Numbered from the stretch's first letter, positions 43,992 to 53,488 are shown. The stretch is 64,000 bases of DNA from Bacillus_CJ salitolerans (GCF_042680805.1 NZ_JBHUEM010000004.1:75877-139876), one strand, 5' to 3'. Numbers and translations are program-made. The notes: generated from the letters alone by a model not told the origin.

Positions 43992-44022
43992 GAGGCGAAC
44001 CGCTGGGTCGCCTCTTTCGTTT
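43992..44022 (+). terminator. Terminator after bofC
   Basis: A 7-bp GC-rich stem (43992-43998/44008-44014), 9-base loop, then TTTCGTTT. Confidence 0.7.
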
Positions 44023-44165
44023 GCTTTAAGTAACAATCACATCCTAATACTTCATTTTACAGTAGGACAACACTTACAAAAGATTTAGCAAATACTGTGT
44101 CTTATGTGACTGCGAGTTAACTAGACTTTCTTATACGTATACAATGTGTATAGACAACTTTTTTA

Positions 44166-44174
44166 TGCTAAAAT
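44166..44174 (+). promoter_or_regulatory. Extended -10 promoter for ruvAB
   Basis: TGCTAAAAT is an extended -10 element 31 bases before the ruvA start. No convincing -35 is present, and no SOS operator of the CGAAC-N4-GTTCG type was seen. Confidence 0.4.
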
Positions 44175-44204
44175 GAGTAAAGCATAGATAAGGGAGAGAA
44201 AACG

Positions 44205-44819
44205 TTGATTGAGTTTGTTAAGGGAAATGTTGTAGAGGTTAATCCAGAATATATTGTTTTAGACCATCATGGTATGGGGTATCTCATCCATACACCTAAT
44301 CCATATATATATGATGTATCAAACAGAGAAATAATCATTTATACATATCAGCATGTAAGGGAAGATGTTTTAGCTCTTTATGGTTTCCCATCCAGAAAAG
44401 ATCGAACATTATTTACTAGGCTATTAAATGTAACTGGAATTGGACCAAAAGGTGCACTCGCCATTTTAGCATTTGGCCGGCTTGAACAAGTTGTAGGTGC
44501 AATTGAAGGAGAGAATGAGGCATTTCTGATTAAATTCCCGGGAGTTGGGAAAAAAACAGCAAGGCAAATCATATTAGATCTTAAAGGAAAAGTCGCTGAT
44601 CTAATTGAAACAGGGTTCGTTCATGCTGATAAAATTGATCCAACGATAATGGTCGGTAATCCTTCACTAGATGCCCTCAATGAAGCAGTGGAAGCCCTGA
44701 AGGTTCTCGGCTATGCCGAAAGGGAAATTAGAAAGATTCTCCCATTGTTGGAAAGCGAAAGGTTAACAACCGACCAATACATAAAAAAGGCATTACAACA
44801 CTTAGTACAAGGAAAGTGA
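44205..44819 (+). CDS. ruvA: Holliday junction DNA helicase subunit RuvA
   Basis: Tetrameric protein that binds Holliday junctions and recruits RuvB. The 204 residues contain the OB domain (1-63, MIEFVKGNVVEV), two helix-hairpin-helix motifs (NVTGIGPKGALAIL and FPGVGKKTARQIILDLKGK) and the C-terminal RuvB-binding domain (about 155-200, ALNEAVEALKVLGYAEREI). TTG 44205 follows AAGGGAGAG. It is 16 bases before ruvB. Confidence 0.96.
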   Translation: MIEFVKGNVVEVNPEYIVLDHHGMGYLIHTPNPYIYDVSNREIIIYTYQHVREDVLALYGFPSRKDRTLFTRLLNVTGIGPKGALAILAFGRLEQVVGAIEGENEAFLIKFPGVGKKTARQIILDLKGKVADLIETGFVHADKIDPTIMVGNPSLDALNEAVEALKVLGYAEREIRKILPLLESERLTTDQYIKKALQHLVQGK

Positions 44820-44835
44820 TAGGAGGGGTGAATAA

Positions 44836-45834
44836 GTGGATGAACGTATCGTTTCTGGTGAAGCTGTGTTTGAAGAAGAGTCATTTGATCTTTCTATAAG
44901 ACCCCAGACTCTGGAGCAATACATCGGTCAGACGAAAGTAAAAGAAAATTTGGCGATTTTTATTGAAGCGGCTAAGTTAAGAAATGAAACGCTTGATCAT
45001 GTTTTGCTTTATGGACCTCCAGGGCTCGGAAAGACAACACTAGCCACTATTATTTCAACTGAAATGGATGTAAATATTCGCACTACTTCAGGTCCTGCCA
45101 TAGAGCGTCCAGGTGATCTTGCTGCAATTTTAACAGCTCTTGAGCCAGGGGATGTCCTGTTTATTGATGAAATTCATCGATTACAACGTTCTGTGGAGGA
45201 AGTACTCTATCCAGCAATGGAGGATTTTTGTTTAGATATTGTAATCGGTAAGGGGCCTTCTGCTAGATCGGTTCGTCTTGATTTACCCCCATTTACTCTT
45301 GTTGGAGCAACAACTAGAGCTGGTTCTCTTTCTGCACCTCTTCGTGACCGATTTGGAGTATTAAGCAGGCTAGAATATTATAATGAAGAGCAATTATCCA
45401 ATATAGTTGAAAGAGCAGCGTCCATTTTACAGGTTGGTATTGAGCGTGAAGCTACGGTTGAAATTGCAAAAAGGTCAAGAGGGACTCCTCGAATCGCAAA
45501 TCGCTTACTACGACGAGTTAGAGACTTTGCGCAAGTAAGGGGAAATGGTATGGTTACACTTGAGATTACCAAAAGCTCATTAGAAATGCTACAAGTAGAC
45601 CGTTTAGGTTTAGATCATATTGACCATAAATTAATACTAGGTATTATCGAAAAGTTTCGTGGTGGTCCAGTGGGTCTTGATACAATTGCGGCAACAATCG
45701 GTGAGGAGTCTCATACAATTGAGGATGTTTATGAGCCCTATTTACTCCAAATTGGATTCCTGCAACGAACACCACGCGGAAGAATTGTAACTGAGCTTGC
45801 CTACCGACACTTCAAAATGGAGGCACCCAAATGA
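44836..45834 (+). CDS. ruvB: Holliday junction branch-migration motor RuvB
   Basis: AAA+ ATPase that drives branch migration with RuvA. The 332 residues show Walker A GPPGLGKTTLA, Walker B DEIHR, the sensor/arginine-finger region (ATTRAGSLSAPLRDRFG), RGTPRIANRLLRRVRDFAQ and the C-terminal winged helix (GFLQRTPRGR). GTG 44836 follows AGGAGGGGTG. Four bases overlap with the next gene. Confidence 0.97.
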   Translation: MDERIVSGEAVFEEESFDLSIRPQTLEQYIGQTKVKENLAIFIEAAKLRNETLDHVLLYGPPGLGKTTLATIISTEMDVNIRTTSGPAIERPGDLAAILTALEPGDVLFIDEIHRLQRSVEEVLYPAMEDFCLDIVIGKGPSARSVRLDLPPFTLVGATTRAGSLSAPLRDRFGVLSRLEYYNEEQLSNIVERAASILQVGIEREATVEIAKRSRGTPRIANRLLRRVRDFAQVRGNGMVTLEITKSSLEMLQVDRLGLDHIDHKLILGIIEKFRGGPVGLDTIAATIGEESHTIEDVYEPYLLQIGFLQRTPRGRIVTELAYRHFKMEAPK

Positions 45835-46031
45835 TGGAAATGCCGAAAATGTTAATGATTATCGGTGGAGTATTGTTATTAGTGGGATTTATCTGGCAAT
45901 TTATAGGGAAATTACCTGGAGACTTTGTCTTTAAAAAGGGCAATGTAACTTTTTATTTTCCAATTGTGACATCTATTATTATTAGCATCGTGCTTTCTAT
46001 TGTTTTTTATTTAATTGGCCGCTTTAGATAA
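45831..46031 (+). CDS. DUF2905 small membrane protein
   Basis: The 66 residues contain two membrane segments (about 7-25 and 43-63) separated by WQFIGKLPGDFVFKKGN, the family signature of DUF2905. Function is unknown. The ATG overlaps the ruvB stop, so it is translated from the ruvAB mRNA, a common arrangement in Bacilli. Confidence 0.9.
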   Translation: MMEMPKMLMIIGGVLLLVGFIWQFIGKLPGDFVFKKGNVTFYFPIVTSIIISIVLSIVFYLIGRFR

Positions 46032-46074
46032 ATGAAATTCTTGTTAAGATCTAAATGAAAACAGGTGAGAAATT

Positions 46075-47124
46075 TTGAACATTGAATTATTTGATTTTAA
46101 TTTACCAGATGAATTAATCGCACAAACTCCACTTCTTGACCGTGAAGCATCTAGGTTAATGGTATTAGATAAAGATACTGGTGAAATTAGACATGAGGCA
46201 TCTTTCAGAAATGTGATTTCCTATCTAAAAGCTGGGGATTGCCTTGTATTGAATGATACTAGGGTGTTACCTGCAAGACTTTACGGTACGAAAATAGATA
46301 CTGGTGCGAAGGTTGAAGTATTACTATTAAAGCAACTTGAAGGTGATAATTGGGAAACCTTGGTTAAGCCAGCAAAGAGAATGAAAGAAGGAACAGTTAT
46401 AACCTTTGGAGATGGAAGATTAAAAGCTAAGTGTATTGGTACAAGTGAATATGGAGGTCGAATCGTTGAATTCTCTTACGAAGGCATTTTTTATGAAGTC
46501 CTTGAGACACTTGGAGAAATGCCACTTCCACCCTATATTAGAGAGCAACTAGATGATCAAGATAGATATCAAACTGTCTATGCTCGTGAGAGAGGTTCTG
46601 CCGCAGCACCGACAGCTGGCCTTCATTTTACAGAAAAACTATTGGAAGACATAAAGGCAAAGGGAGTACATATTGCCTTTATAACACTTCATGTGGGTTT
46701 AGGGACATTTCGCCCAGTTTCTACTGATACGATAGAAGAACATGAAATGCATGCTGAATTTTATCAAATGACAGAAGGTACAGCAAAACAGTTAAATGAA
46801 GTTAAAGCTAATGGAGGTCGAATTATTACAGTTGGTACAACTTCAACAAGAACATTAGAAACGATAGCCTCCATGCATAACGGAAAATTTGTTGAGCAAT
46901 CCGGGTGGACCAATATTTTTATTTACCCTGGCTATGAATTTAAAGGAATTGATGGAATGATCACAAATTTCCATCTACCTAAATCAACACTTATCATGTT
47001 AATCAGTGCACTCGCTGGTAGAGAAAATGTGTTGAAAGCATATCGTGAAGCTGTTAATCAAAAGTATCGGTTTTTTAGCTTTGGGGATGCGATGTTAATT
47101 ATTGAAGGGAGTAATAGGCAATGA
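46075..47124 (+). CDS. queA: S-adenosylmethionine:tRNA ribosyltransferase-isomerase QueA
   Basis: Transfers and isomerises the ribosyl part of SAM to preQ1-tRNA, giving epoxyqueuosine. The 349 residues start LFDFNLPDELIAQTP and contain the typical FNDTRVLPARL-like segment (VLNDTRVLPARLYG), RGSAAAPTAGLHFT, HVGLGTFRPV and GRIITVGTTSTRTLE motifs. TTG 46075 follows CAGGTGAGA. It overlaps tgt by four bases; queA, tgt and yajC run together as in many Firmicutes. Confidence 0.97.
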   Translation: MNIELFDFNLPDELIAQTPLLDREASRLMVLDKDTGEIRHEASFRNVISYLKAGDCLVLNDTRVLPARLYGTKIDTGAKVEVLLLKQLEGDNWETLVKPAKRMKEGTVITFGDGRLKAKCIGTSEYGGRIVEFSYEGIFYEVLETLGEMPLPPYIREQLDDQDRYQTVYARERGSAAAPTAGLHFTEKLLEDIKAKGVHIAFITLHVGLGTFRPVSTDTIEEHEMHAEFYQMTEGTAKQLNEVKANGGRIITVGTTSTRTLETIASMHNGKFVEQSGWTNIFIYPGYEFKGIDGMITNFHLPKSTLIMLISALAGRENVLKAYREAVNQKYRFFSFGDAMLIIEGSNRQ

Positions 47125-48260
47125 CCGCAATCCGATATGAGCTAATCAAAACATGTAAACAAACAGGTGCAAGACTTGGAAAGGTTCATACGCCACATGG
47201 TTCTTTTGATACCCCTGTATTCATGCCGGTTGGAACACTTGCAACTGTGAAGACGATGTCACCTGAAGAATTAAAAGAAATGGATGCAGGAATTATTTTA
47301 AGTAATACGTACCATTTATGGCTAAGACCCGGTCATGAAATTATTAAAGAAGCGGGTGGTCTTCATAAGTTTATGAACTGGGACCGTGCTATTTTAACAG
47401 ACTCAGGGGGCTTTCAAGTTTTTAGTTTGAGTGATCTCCGTAAAATAGAAGAAGAGGGTGTTCACTTTAGAAATCATTTGAATGGTGAAAAACTTTTTCT
47501 ATCTCCCGAGAAAGCAATGGAGATCCAGAACGCTCTTGGCTCTGATATTATGATGGCATTTGATGAATGTCCACCATATCCAGCAGAATACGACTATATG
47601 AAAAAATCTGTTGAACGAACTTCTAGGTGGGCAGAAAGGTGTTTAGCCGCACACAACAGGCCAGAAGATCAAGGATTATTCGGTATAATCCAAGGCGGGG
47701 AGTATGAGGAACTACGAAAGTTAAGTGCACAGGATTTAGTTTCATTAGATTTTCCAGGCTATGCTGTTGGAGGTCTGTCCGTTGGTGAGCCAAAAGATGT
47801 CATGAACAGAGTATTAGAGTTCACGACACCACTAATGCCAGCTAATAAGCCACGCTACTTAATGGGCGTAGGTTCCCCGGACTCCTTAATAGATGGAGCT
47901 ATGCGTGGAATTGATATGTTTGATTGTGTTTTACCTACAAGGATTGCTAGGAACGGGACCTGTATGACTAGTGAAGGAAGACTAGTGGTTCGTAATGCAA
48001 AGTATGAAAAGGATTTTGGACCAATTGATCCAAATTGCGACTGCTATACATGTCGTAATTACTCACGAGCATACATTCGTCATCTTATAAAATGTAGTGA
48101 AACATTTGGAATGAGATTAACGACTTACCATAACCTACATTTTCTGATAAAATTAATGGGGCAAGTCAGACAGGCTATTTTAGAAGACCGCTTAGGTGAC
48201 TTTAGAGAAGAGTTTTTTGAAGCGTATGGTTTTAATAAGCCAAATGCTAGAAATTTCTAA
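47121..48260 (+). CDS. tgt: tRNA-guanine transglycosylase
   Basis: Exchanges guanine-34 for preQ1 in tRNAs with GUN anticodons, before QueA acts. The 379 residues contain the nucleophile and general acid regions (TDSGGFQVFSL; FDCVLPTRIARNG), GGLSVGEP and the zinc site CDCYTCRNYSRAYIRHL. Length is normal. ATG start overlaps the queA stop. Confidence 0.97.
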   Translation: MTAIRYELIKTCKQTGARLGKVHTPHGSFDTPVFMPVGTLATVKTMSPEELKEMDAGIILSNTYHLWLRPGHEIIKEAGGLHKFMNWDRAILTDSGGFQVFSLSDLRKIEEEGVHFRNHLNGEKLFLSPEKAMEIQNALGSDIMMAFDECPPYPAEYDYMKKSVERTSRWAERCLAAHNRPEDQGLFGIIQGGEYEELRKLSAQDLVSLDFPGYAVGGLSVGEPKDVMNRVLEFTTPLMPANKPRYLMGVGSPDSLIDGAMRGIDMFDCVLPTRIARNGTCMTSEGRLVVRNAKYEKDFGPIDPNCDCYTCRNYSRAYIRHLIKCSETFGMRLTTYHNLHFLIKLMGQVRQAILEDRLGDFREEFFEAYGFNKPNARNF

Positions 48261-48326
48261 ATCATATTTAAATGGACTAGCTAATAAGATTACGATAACA
48301 TTAATTTAGAAAGGGGTGAAACATAC

Positions 48327-48587
48327 ATGGAATTACTAAGTACGATTGGTCCATTAATTTTAATGTTTGCTATTTTTTATTTCCTGCTTATCCGCCCTCA
48401 GCAAAAACGCCAAAAAGCGGTACAACAAATGCAGTCTGATTTAAAAAAGGGTGATAAGATTATCACGATTGGTGGGTTACACGGTATTGTTGATTCTCTA
48501 GATGAGAATAAAGTAATTATCGTTGTAGGTGATGGAACTCGACTTACATATGAGCGTTCTGCAGTACGTGAAGTGATCTCTAACTAA
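48327..48587 (+). CDS. yajC: Preprotein translocase accessory subunit YajC
   Basis: Small single-span membrane protein that associates with SecDF and SecYEG. The 86 residues contain one N-terminal span (about 7-22), FLLIRPQQKRQK and GDKIITIGGLHGIVDSLDE, the YajC signature. secDF lies further on at 53954. The start follows AAAGGGGTG; a strong terminator follows. Confidence 0.95.
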   Translation: MELLSTIGPLILMFAIFYFLLIRPQQKRQKAVQQMQSDLKKGDKIITIGGLHGIVDSLDENKVIIVVGDGTRLTYERSAVREVISN

Positions 48588-48613
48588 AAAAGAGCGGATA
48601 TTCCGCTCTTTTT
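48586..48613. terminator. Bidirectional terminator between yajC and yrzE
   Basis: An 8-bp stem (48591-48598/48602-48609), loop TAT, flanked by A and T runs, serves the convergent genes yajC and yrzE. Confidence 0.85.
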
Positions 48614-49000
48614 TTAATTGGAAGTTTTTCCACCTGCCACATTTACTCCAATAATTCCGCCTAACACTGCAGTAGCTAAGTATCCTAAGTGAAAAAGTGT
48701 CTGCCCGAGTGTGAAGCCAGATTCTTGGCCTAAAAACTGATATAAAAGCACAATGACTGTAAAGACTACTGCTGTAGCTCCTCCCATAAGCCAGCCCTTT
48801 TCCCGACCCTTACCTCCTGAAACAAACCCACCAGCAAATAAGGCAAAAAATGAAAGAGCCATAATTAACCATTGTAGTGACGACTCTTGTAGGTTTGTAA
48901 AACGAAGTAGTAATGAAAAAATGAAGCTACACACTAATACAATGGTTAAAATTGTAAGGATACCGTATAAAATGGCAGAAAGTGTATTTCTACTACTCAT
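48614..49000 (-). CDS. yrzE: TIGR04086-family membrane protein YrzE
   Basis: The 128 residues contain four hydrophobic segments (about 8-30, 43-60, 68-90 and 100-123) and a Gly-rich loop (GGFVSGGKGREKGWLMGG), matching the small TIGR04086 membrane family. Function is unknown. Start ATG 49000 follows GAAAGGAG. In B. subtilis yrzE also lies between yajC and yrbG. Confidence 0.88.
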   Translation of the reverse strand: MSSRNTLSAILYGILTILTIVLVCSFIFSLLLRFTNLQESSLQWLIMALSFFALFAGGFVSGGKGREKGWLMGGATAVVFTVIVLLYQFLGQESGFTLGQTLFHLGYLATAVLGGIIGVNVAGGKTSN

Positions 49001-49233
49001 CCTCGCATTTCTCCTTTCTAAATGTAAATATAGTTTCCTTTATTCCTAAATAAGCCAAGCTTCTCTTTAAAACAAGCATATTCACGACTAACTCATTTTA
49101 GAATGGAGCATGTAGAAATTTTCAATTGTCTCTATAGAAAAATGAAAAAAATACATGTCCAAATTATTTGCAACATATGATTGGATAAAAGCCTGTCTTT
49201 TTAGGTAAGGAGTACGAGGAAGGAGCTGCTATC

Positions 49234-50529
49234 ATGATTACGGTCATATCATTAATTGTTTTTATTACAAGCTATATAATCATCATTAGTGAAAAAGTAG
49301 ATCGTACATTAGTAGCGGGTACTGGAGGAGTACTCCTTCTATTATTTGGTGTGTTCGATACAAAAAAAGCCTTTATTACGTACATTGACTGGAATACCAT
49401 TGCCTTACTATTCGCCATGATGATTCTTGTTTCGATTGTCAGTAAAACTGGGGTATTTGAGTTTATTGCGATATTTTTAGCACAAAAAGTAAAGGGGTAC
49501 GGCGTTTCCATTCTTTTTATGATTTCAATTGTGACTGCACTTGGTTCTGCCCTTTTAGCCAATGTCACAACGGTTTTACTCCTCGTACCGATTATGTTCA
49601 AGATCATCAAGGTTTTAAATGTCTCTGCGTTTCCATACTTAATTGCGATTATCTTATCAGCAAACATTGGTGGAACAGCTACATTGATTGGAGATCCTCC
49701 AAATTTAATGATCGGTCAAGCTGTTGAACATTTAACATTTAATGCCTTTTTAGTGCATTTATCGCCAATAGCAGTCATTATTTTTATTTTAATAGTTGTT
49801 GCTATAGCGGCAACTTTTCGTAAAAGGTTACAGGTTAGTGAAGAAAATAGACTAACGTTAATGTCTTTAAATCCGAAGCAATATTTGAAAAAGGATGCAA
49901 CATTAGTACCTTCGCTTTCTGTACTTGGTTTAACGATATTCAGTTTTGTTTTACACCCATTTCTTCATATTGAATTAACAAGCTTAGCGTTAGGTGGAGC
50001 GATTTTACTGATGTTATTGACTCATACTTATCATCCAACTGAAGAGGTTCTCAAGGAAGTGGATTGGGCAACCTTATTCTTTTTTATGGGCTTATTCTTA
50101 CTCGTCGGAGGATTAGAGGAAGTAGGTATTATTGATGAATTTGCTAGAAGCATGATTTATTTTACTGAAGGGGATCTACCAAGAACAGCAATCCTAATAC
50201 TTTGGATAACTGGATTATTTTCTGGTGTCATAGACAATATTCCTTTTGTTGCAGCAATGATTCCAGTGATATTGGAATTTCAAGATTACGGTATGACCAA
50301 TCTTGATCCATTATGGTGGTCGTTAGCACTTGGTGCTTGCTTAGGCGGAAATGGTACTTTACTTGGTGCCTCATCAAATTTAGTTGTTGTCGGACTGGCC
50401 ATTAAGGAAAAGGTTCAAATTCAATTTATAGATTTTATGAAAATCGGTATACCGGTAGTGCTCATTTCCCTTATATTAAGTACGCTATATATATATTTTC
50501 GGTACTTGCTTGCATTTATCCCGCATTAA
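49234..50529 (+). CDS. ArsB/NhaD-type permease
   Basis: Polytopic membrane transporter of the ion-transporter superfamily. The 431 residues contain about eleven hydrophobic segments and the signature IGGTATLIGDPPNLMIG near residue 150, with a second-half counterpart ACLGGNGTLLGASSNLVVVG near 370, plus SGVIDNIPFVAAMIPV. Substrate could be sodium/proton or an anion; the sequence alone does not decide. The start follows GAAGGAG. The last codons and stop (PH-stop) are contributed by a repeated intergenic element. Confidence 0.88.
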   Translation: MITVISLIVFITSYIIIISEKVDRTLVAGTGGVLLLLFGVFDTKKAFITYIDWNTIALLFAMMILVSIVSKTGVFEFIAIFLAQKVKGYGVSILFMISIVTALGSALLANVTTVLLLVPIMFKIIKVLNVSAFPYLIAIILSANIGGTATLIGDPPNLMIGQAVEHLTFNAFLVHLSPIAVIIFILIVVAIAATFRKRLQVSEENRLTLMSLNPKQYLKKDATLVPSLSVLGLTIFSFVLHPFLHIELTSLALGGAILLMLLTHTYHPTEEVLKEVDWATLFFFMGLFLLVGGLEEVGIIDEFARSMIYFTEGDLPRTAILILWITGLFSGVIDNIPFVAAMIPVILEFQDYGMTNLDPLWWSLALGACLGGNGTLLGASSNLVVVGLAIKEKVQIQFIDFMKIGIPVVLISLILSTLYIYFRYLLAFIPH

Positions 50530-50798
50530 CGGGCAGTAATAAATTTTATGAGAGTAAGAAAAACTGCCCGTAAATGCCCGATTGGTTCAACTAACAATCA
50601 GTGGAAAAAAAGATGCCACTGATTGAAGTTTCACTTTATCCCGCATTAACGGGCAGTAATATCCTTTGCTAAATTTTATGAGAGTAAGAAAAACTGCCCG
50701 TAAATGCCCGATTGGTTCAACTAACAATCAGTGGAAAAAAGATGCCACTGATTGAAGTTTCACTTTATCCCGCAGTAACGGGCAGTAATATCCTTTGA
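50515..50798. repeat. Direct repeats of a palindromic intergenic element
   Basis: Copy 1 covers 50515-50634 (120 bp), copy 2 50635-50763 (129 bp, with an extra 10-base ATCCTTTGCT) and partial copy 3 starts at 50764. Each begins TTTATCCCGCATTAACGGGC and holds two inverted repeats: CGGGCAGT against ACTGCCCG, and CAATCAGTGG against CCACTGATTG. The first copy also encodes the C terminus of the transporter. The pattern suggests a dispersed palindromic element, which may act as a terminator. Confidence 0.85.
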
Positions 50799-50835
50799 AC
50801 AATATGAAGGACATGATAAAGAAAAAAGAGTAGTT

Positions 50836-50932
50836 ATCCAGAAAAAACTGAATATATCCAGAAAAAATAGACTTTTATCCAGAAAAAATTGAATATATCC
50901 AAAAAAAATAGACTTTTATCCAGAGAAACTAT
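50836..50932. repeat. Short tandem repeats with ATCCA core
   Basis: Five units start at 50836, 50856, 50877, 50897 and 50918, spaced 20, 21, 20 and 21 bases. They alternate between two types (...TGAATAT and ...TAGACTTTT), so the true period is 41 bases. All bases are A-rich on this strand. No coding frame runs through. Confidence 0.8.
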
Positions 50933-51094
50933 CTTCAGCAGAAAAGCTACCAATATTAATTCAGCTACAAGAATTACAAGGTACATCAGTCTATTCGGCT
51001 TATTTTGGATGATTGGAAAATCCTTCGTCTTATGTTTTACTCATGCTTGCTTAAAATAGACAATAATGATGTGTGTGTAAAAGGAGGATTATAA
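50933..51094. other. Region between the repeats and yrbG
   Basis: No gene is visible. It must contain the yrbG promoter; TTTACT (about 51033) with GACAAT 17 bases further is the best candidate, but it is weak. Confidence 0.3.
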
Positions 51095-51739
51095 ATGGAG
51101 TATGTTACCATTATTGCTCGTACTCTGTTTTTATATTTCTTAATTGTTTTCATCTTCAGGTTAATGGGCAAGAGAGAGGTTGGGGAACTTAGTATACTAG
51201 ATCTAGTCGTGTTTATTATGATAGCGGAAACAGCGGTGATGGGAATTGAGAATGCCGAGCAGCCTTTGCTTTACACAATGGTCCCAATGCTAATACTGAT
51301 GGGAGTTCAAATATTAATGGCAACTCTTTCGTTAAAAAGTAAAAAACTGCGAGAGATTCTCGATGGTAAACCATCAATCCTAATTAAAAATGGGAAAATA
51401 AATGAACGAGAAATGAAAAAGCAACGTTATAATTTTGATGATTTATTAACACAATTACGCGACAAAAACGTGAACAATGTAGCTGATGTCGAATTTGCGG
51501 TATTAGAACCATCAGGAAAACTTTCCGTTTTTGAAAAAGATCATGTAAAACAAAGTACGCTTCATTTACCCTTGATTGTCGATGGTATCGTACAAGAAAA
51601 ACATCTCCAATTGTTAAATAAAACAAATCTATGGCTTAGGCAGCAACTTAGACAATTGGGCTATCGAAGTATAAAAGATATTTCATTTTGTAGCTATGAC
51701 CATGGTATGTTTTATATTGATCTAAAAGATAAAAAATAA
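51095..51739 (+). CDS. yrbG: DUF421 (YetF-type) membrane protein YrbG
   Basis: The 214 residues have three N-terminal membrane segments (about 7-23, 33-50 and 58-80) followed by a cytoplasmic YetF-like domain (about 85-210) with PSILIKNGKINEREM and YNFDDLLTQLRDKN. Function is unknown; several paralogues are typical in Bacillus. Start ATG 51095 follows AAAAGGAGG. Position between yrzE and spoVB agrees with B. subtilis yrbG. Confidence 0.9.
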   Translation: MEYVTIIARTLFLYFLIVFIFRLMGKREVGELSILDLVVFIMIAETAVMGIENAEQPLLYTMVPMLILMGVQILMATLSLKSKKLREILDGKPSILIKNGKINEREMKKQRYNFDDLLTQLRDKNVNNVADVEFAVLEPSGKLSVFEKDHVKQSTLHLPLIVDGIVQEKHLQLLNKTNLWLRQQLRQLGYRSIKDISFCSYDHGMFYIDLKDKK

Positions 51740-51777
51740 GTAACCCTTCAAACGAATTGAGAGGTTACTTATTTTTT
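51738..51777. terminator. Bidirectional terminator between yrbG and spoVB
   Basis: An 8-bp stem (51738-51745/51763-51770) with a partly paired loop and T-rich flanks lies between the convergent stop codons. Confidence 0.75.
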
Positions 51778-53351
51778 TACGCAAACATCCACTTTGCAAT
51801 ATGCTTACCAACAATAGGCACTTTTTTCATCTCATCCTTTTTCACTAGCTGGAATACGATTAACAGAACGATATACGTAATGGTTGTAAGGGTGATCGCA
51901 ATGATGGATCGAATAACTAATGGCTGTGAAACTGGCATGAAAGAAAATGCAAAATGACCAGCCATACCTGCTAGAATCATCGTTACAAAGCTTTTGATAT
52001 ATTCTTTTACATAAATGGAGTAAGAAATAACTTTAATAACCGTCGAAAAATGTAGGAGTGTTACGAGCATAATTCCAACCACAATTCCTAATGCTGCTCC
52101 CATAATTCCAAGCTCGGGCCTTGTTGCTAAAGCAAAAATAACACCAATTTTTACGATGGCACCGATTAAACTATTCACCATCGCAGCTTTTGCTAAATCT
52201 AGAGCTTGCAATGCTGCTTGCAGAGGTCCTTGAAAATAATAAAAAACAAAAAATGGAGCCATGACTTTTACGAAAATTGCACCTGTAGCCGATCCATACA
52301 TCAATTGCATGATTGGTTCAGCAAATACATATAAAACAACGACAGCTAATCCTCCTGAAACAAAGGACAAACGAAGAGCCTGTTGAAGACGATGCTCTAT
52401 TAATAGTGTCTTTTTCTGAGCTGCTGCTTCACTAATAGCAGGAACAAGTGAAACAGATAAAGAATACGTAATAAATGATGGTAAGAAAAGTAAGGGCAGA
52501 GCATAGCCAGTAAGTTCACCATACTGTTTGGTAGCAAGGGCAGTGGTCACTCCGGCAATAGCTAGACTTTGGGCAACAACAATCGGCTCAAAAAAATAGG
52601 CCAAAGAGCCTATTAGTCGGCTTCCAGTGGTAGGTAGGGCAATCGACATTAAACTCTTGAACGTTTCTTTTCCATGAGAAACAGATTGAAAAAAGTTTTT
52701 TCTTACTTGTACACGCTTCTTCATCCTAAACATCATGATCATATAAAGTAAAGAGACGAGTTCCCCAATTACGACAGAAATCATTGCACCTGCAGCAGCA
52801 AACTCAACACCATAAGGTAGGAAGGCACTTGTTAATAGGGCAACAAGTGAAATGCGCACAATTTGCTCGATCACCTGTGAATAGGCTGCCGGTCTCATGT
52901 TTTGACGGCCCTGGAAATATCCACGAAGTACAGAGGATAAAGCAACGATAGGTACAATTGGTGAAATGGCAATGAGTGGATAATACGTTCGAGCATCAGT
53001 TAACAAGGTTTCGGATAATATAGGGGCGAGTATAATCATACCACTTGTGAAAATGATACTTAATATACCTGTTGTTGCTAAGGAAACAACTAATATTTTC
53101 TTTATTCTTTTTCGATCACCTAGTGCTTCCGCTTCAGCAACCAGCTTTGAAATCGCAATTGGAAGACCTAATTGAGTAAGGGTAATAGTAAGTAAAAGTG
53201 TTGGGACTGCCATCATATAGAGCCCCACACCTTCTTCTCCCATAATTCTAGCAACAACAATTCTGTTGACAAAACCAAGTACTCTTGTAATTAAACCAGC
53301 GAGGATTAAGATGAGAGTTCCTTGTAAAAATGTTTGCTTTGATTTAGACAT
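51777..53351 (-). CDS. spoVB: Stage V sporulation protein B, MATE/MurJ-type flippase
   Basis: Membrane flippase of the MVF/polysaccharide-transport type needed for spore cortex synthesis, probably lipid II translocation in the mother cell. The 524 residues contain fourteen hydrophobic segments; the start (TFLQGTLILILAGLITRVLGFVNRIVVARIMGEEGVG) is typical of SpoVB. It faces comN and converges on yrbG, as in B. subtilis. A sigma-E promoter is expected in 53352-53488 but could not be fixed with confidence. Confidence 0.92.
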   Translation of the reverse strand: MSKSKQTFLQGTLILILAGLITRVLGFVNRIVVARIMGEEGVGLYMMAVPTLLLTITLTQLGLPIAISKLVAEAEALGDRKRIKKILVVSLATTGILSIIFTSGMIILAPILSETLLTDARTYYPLIAISPIVPIVALSSVLRGYFQGRQNMRPAAYSQVIEQIVRISLVALLTSAFLPYGVEFAAAGAMISVVIGELVSLLYMIMMFRMKKRVQVRKNFFQSVSHGKETFKSLMSIALPTTGSRLIGSLAYFFEPIVVAQSLAIAGVTTALATKQYGELTGYALPLLFLPSFITYSLSVSLVPAISEAAAQKKTLLIEHRLQQALRLSFVSGGLAVVVLYVFAEPIMQLMYGSATGAIFVKVMAPFFVFYYFQGPLQAALQALDLAKAAMVNSLIGAIVKIGVIFALATRPELGIMGAALGIVVGIMLVTLLHFSTVIKVISYSIYVKEYIKSFVTMILAGMAGHFAFSFMPVSQPLVIRSIIAITLTTITYIVLLIVFQLVKKDEMKKVPIVGKHIAKWMFA

Positions 53352-53488
53352 GCTAATGACCCTACCTTCTCAAACATAGTGAATTCATATACAATATCTA
53401 TATGCATACAAGTGGGCCAAGCATGACAGAAAGTAAGGCTTTAAATAAAGCTGATTTATAAAATGAGAAAATAAAGGTGGATGGACTT

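Noticed and set aside
43983..44204. SOS (LexA) operator before ruvAB
   Set aside because: No CGAAC-N4-GTTCG or close variant was seen.
50515..50798. CRISPR array or insertion sequence
   Set aside because: Only two full copies with internal palindromes, no spacers and no transposase.
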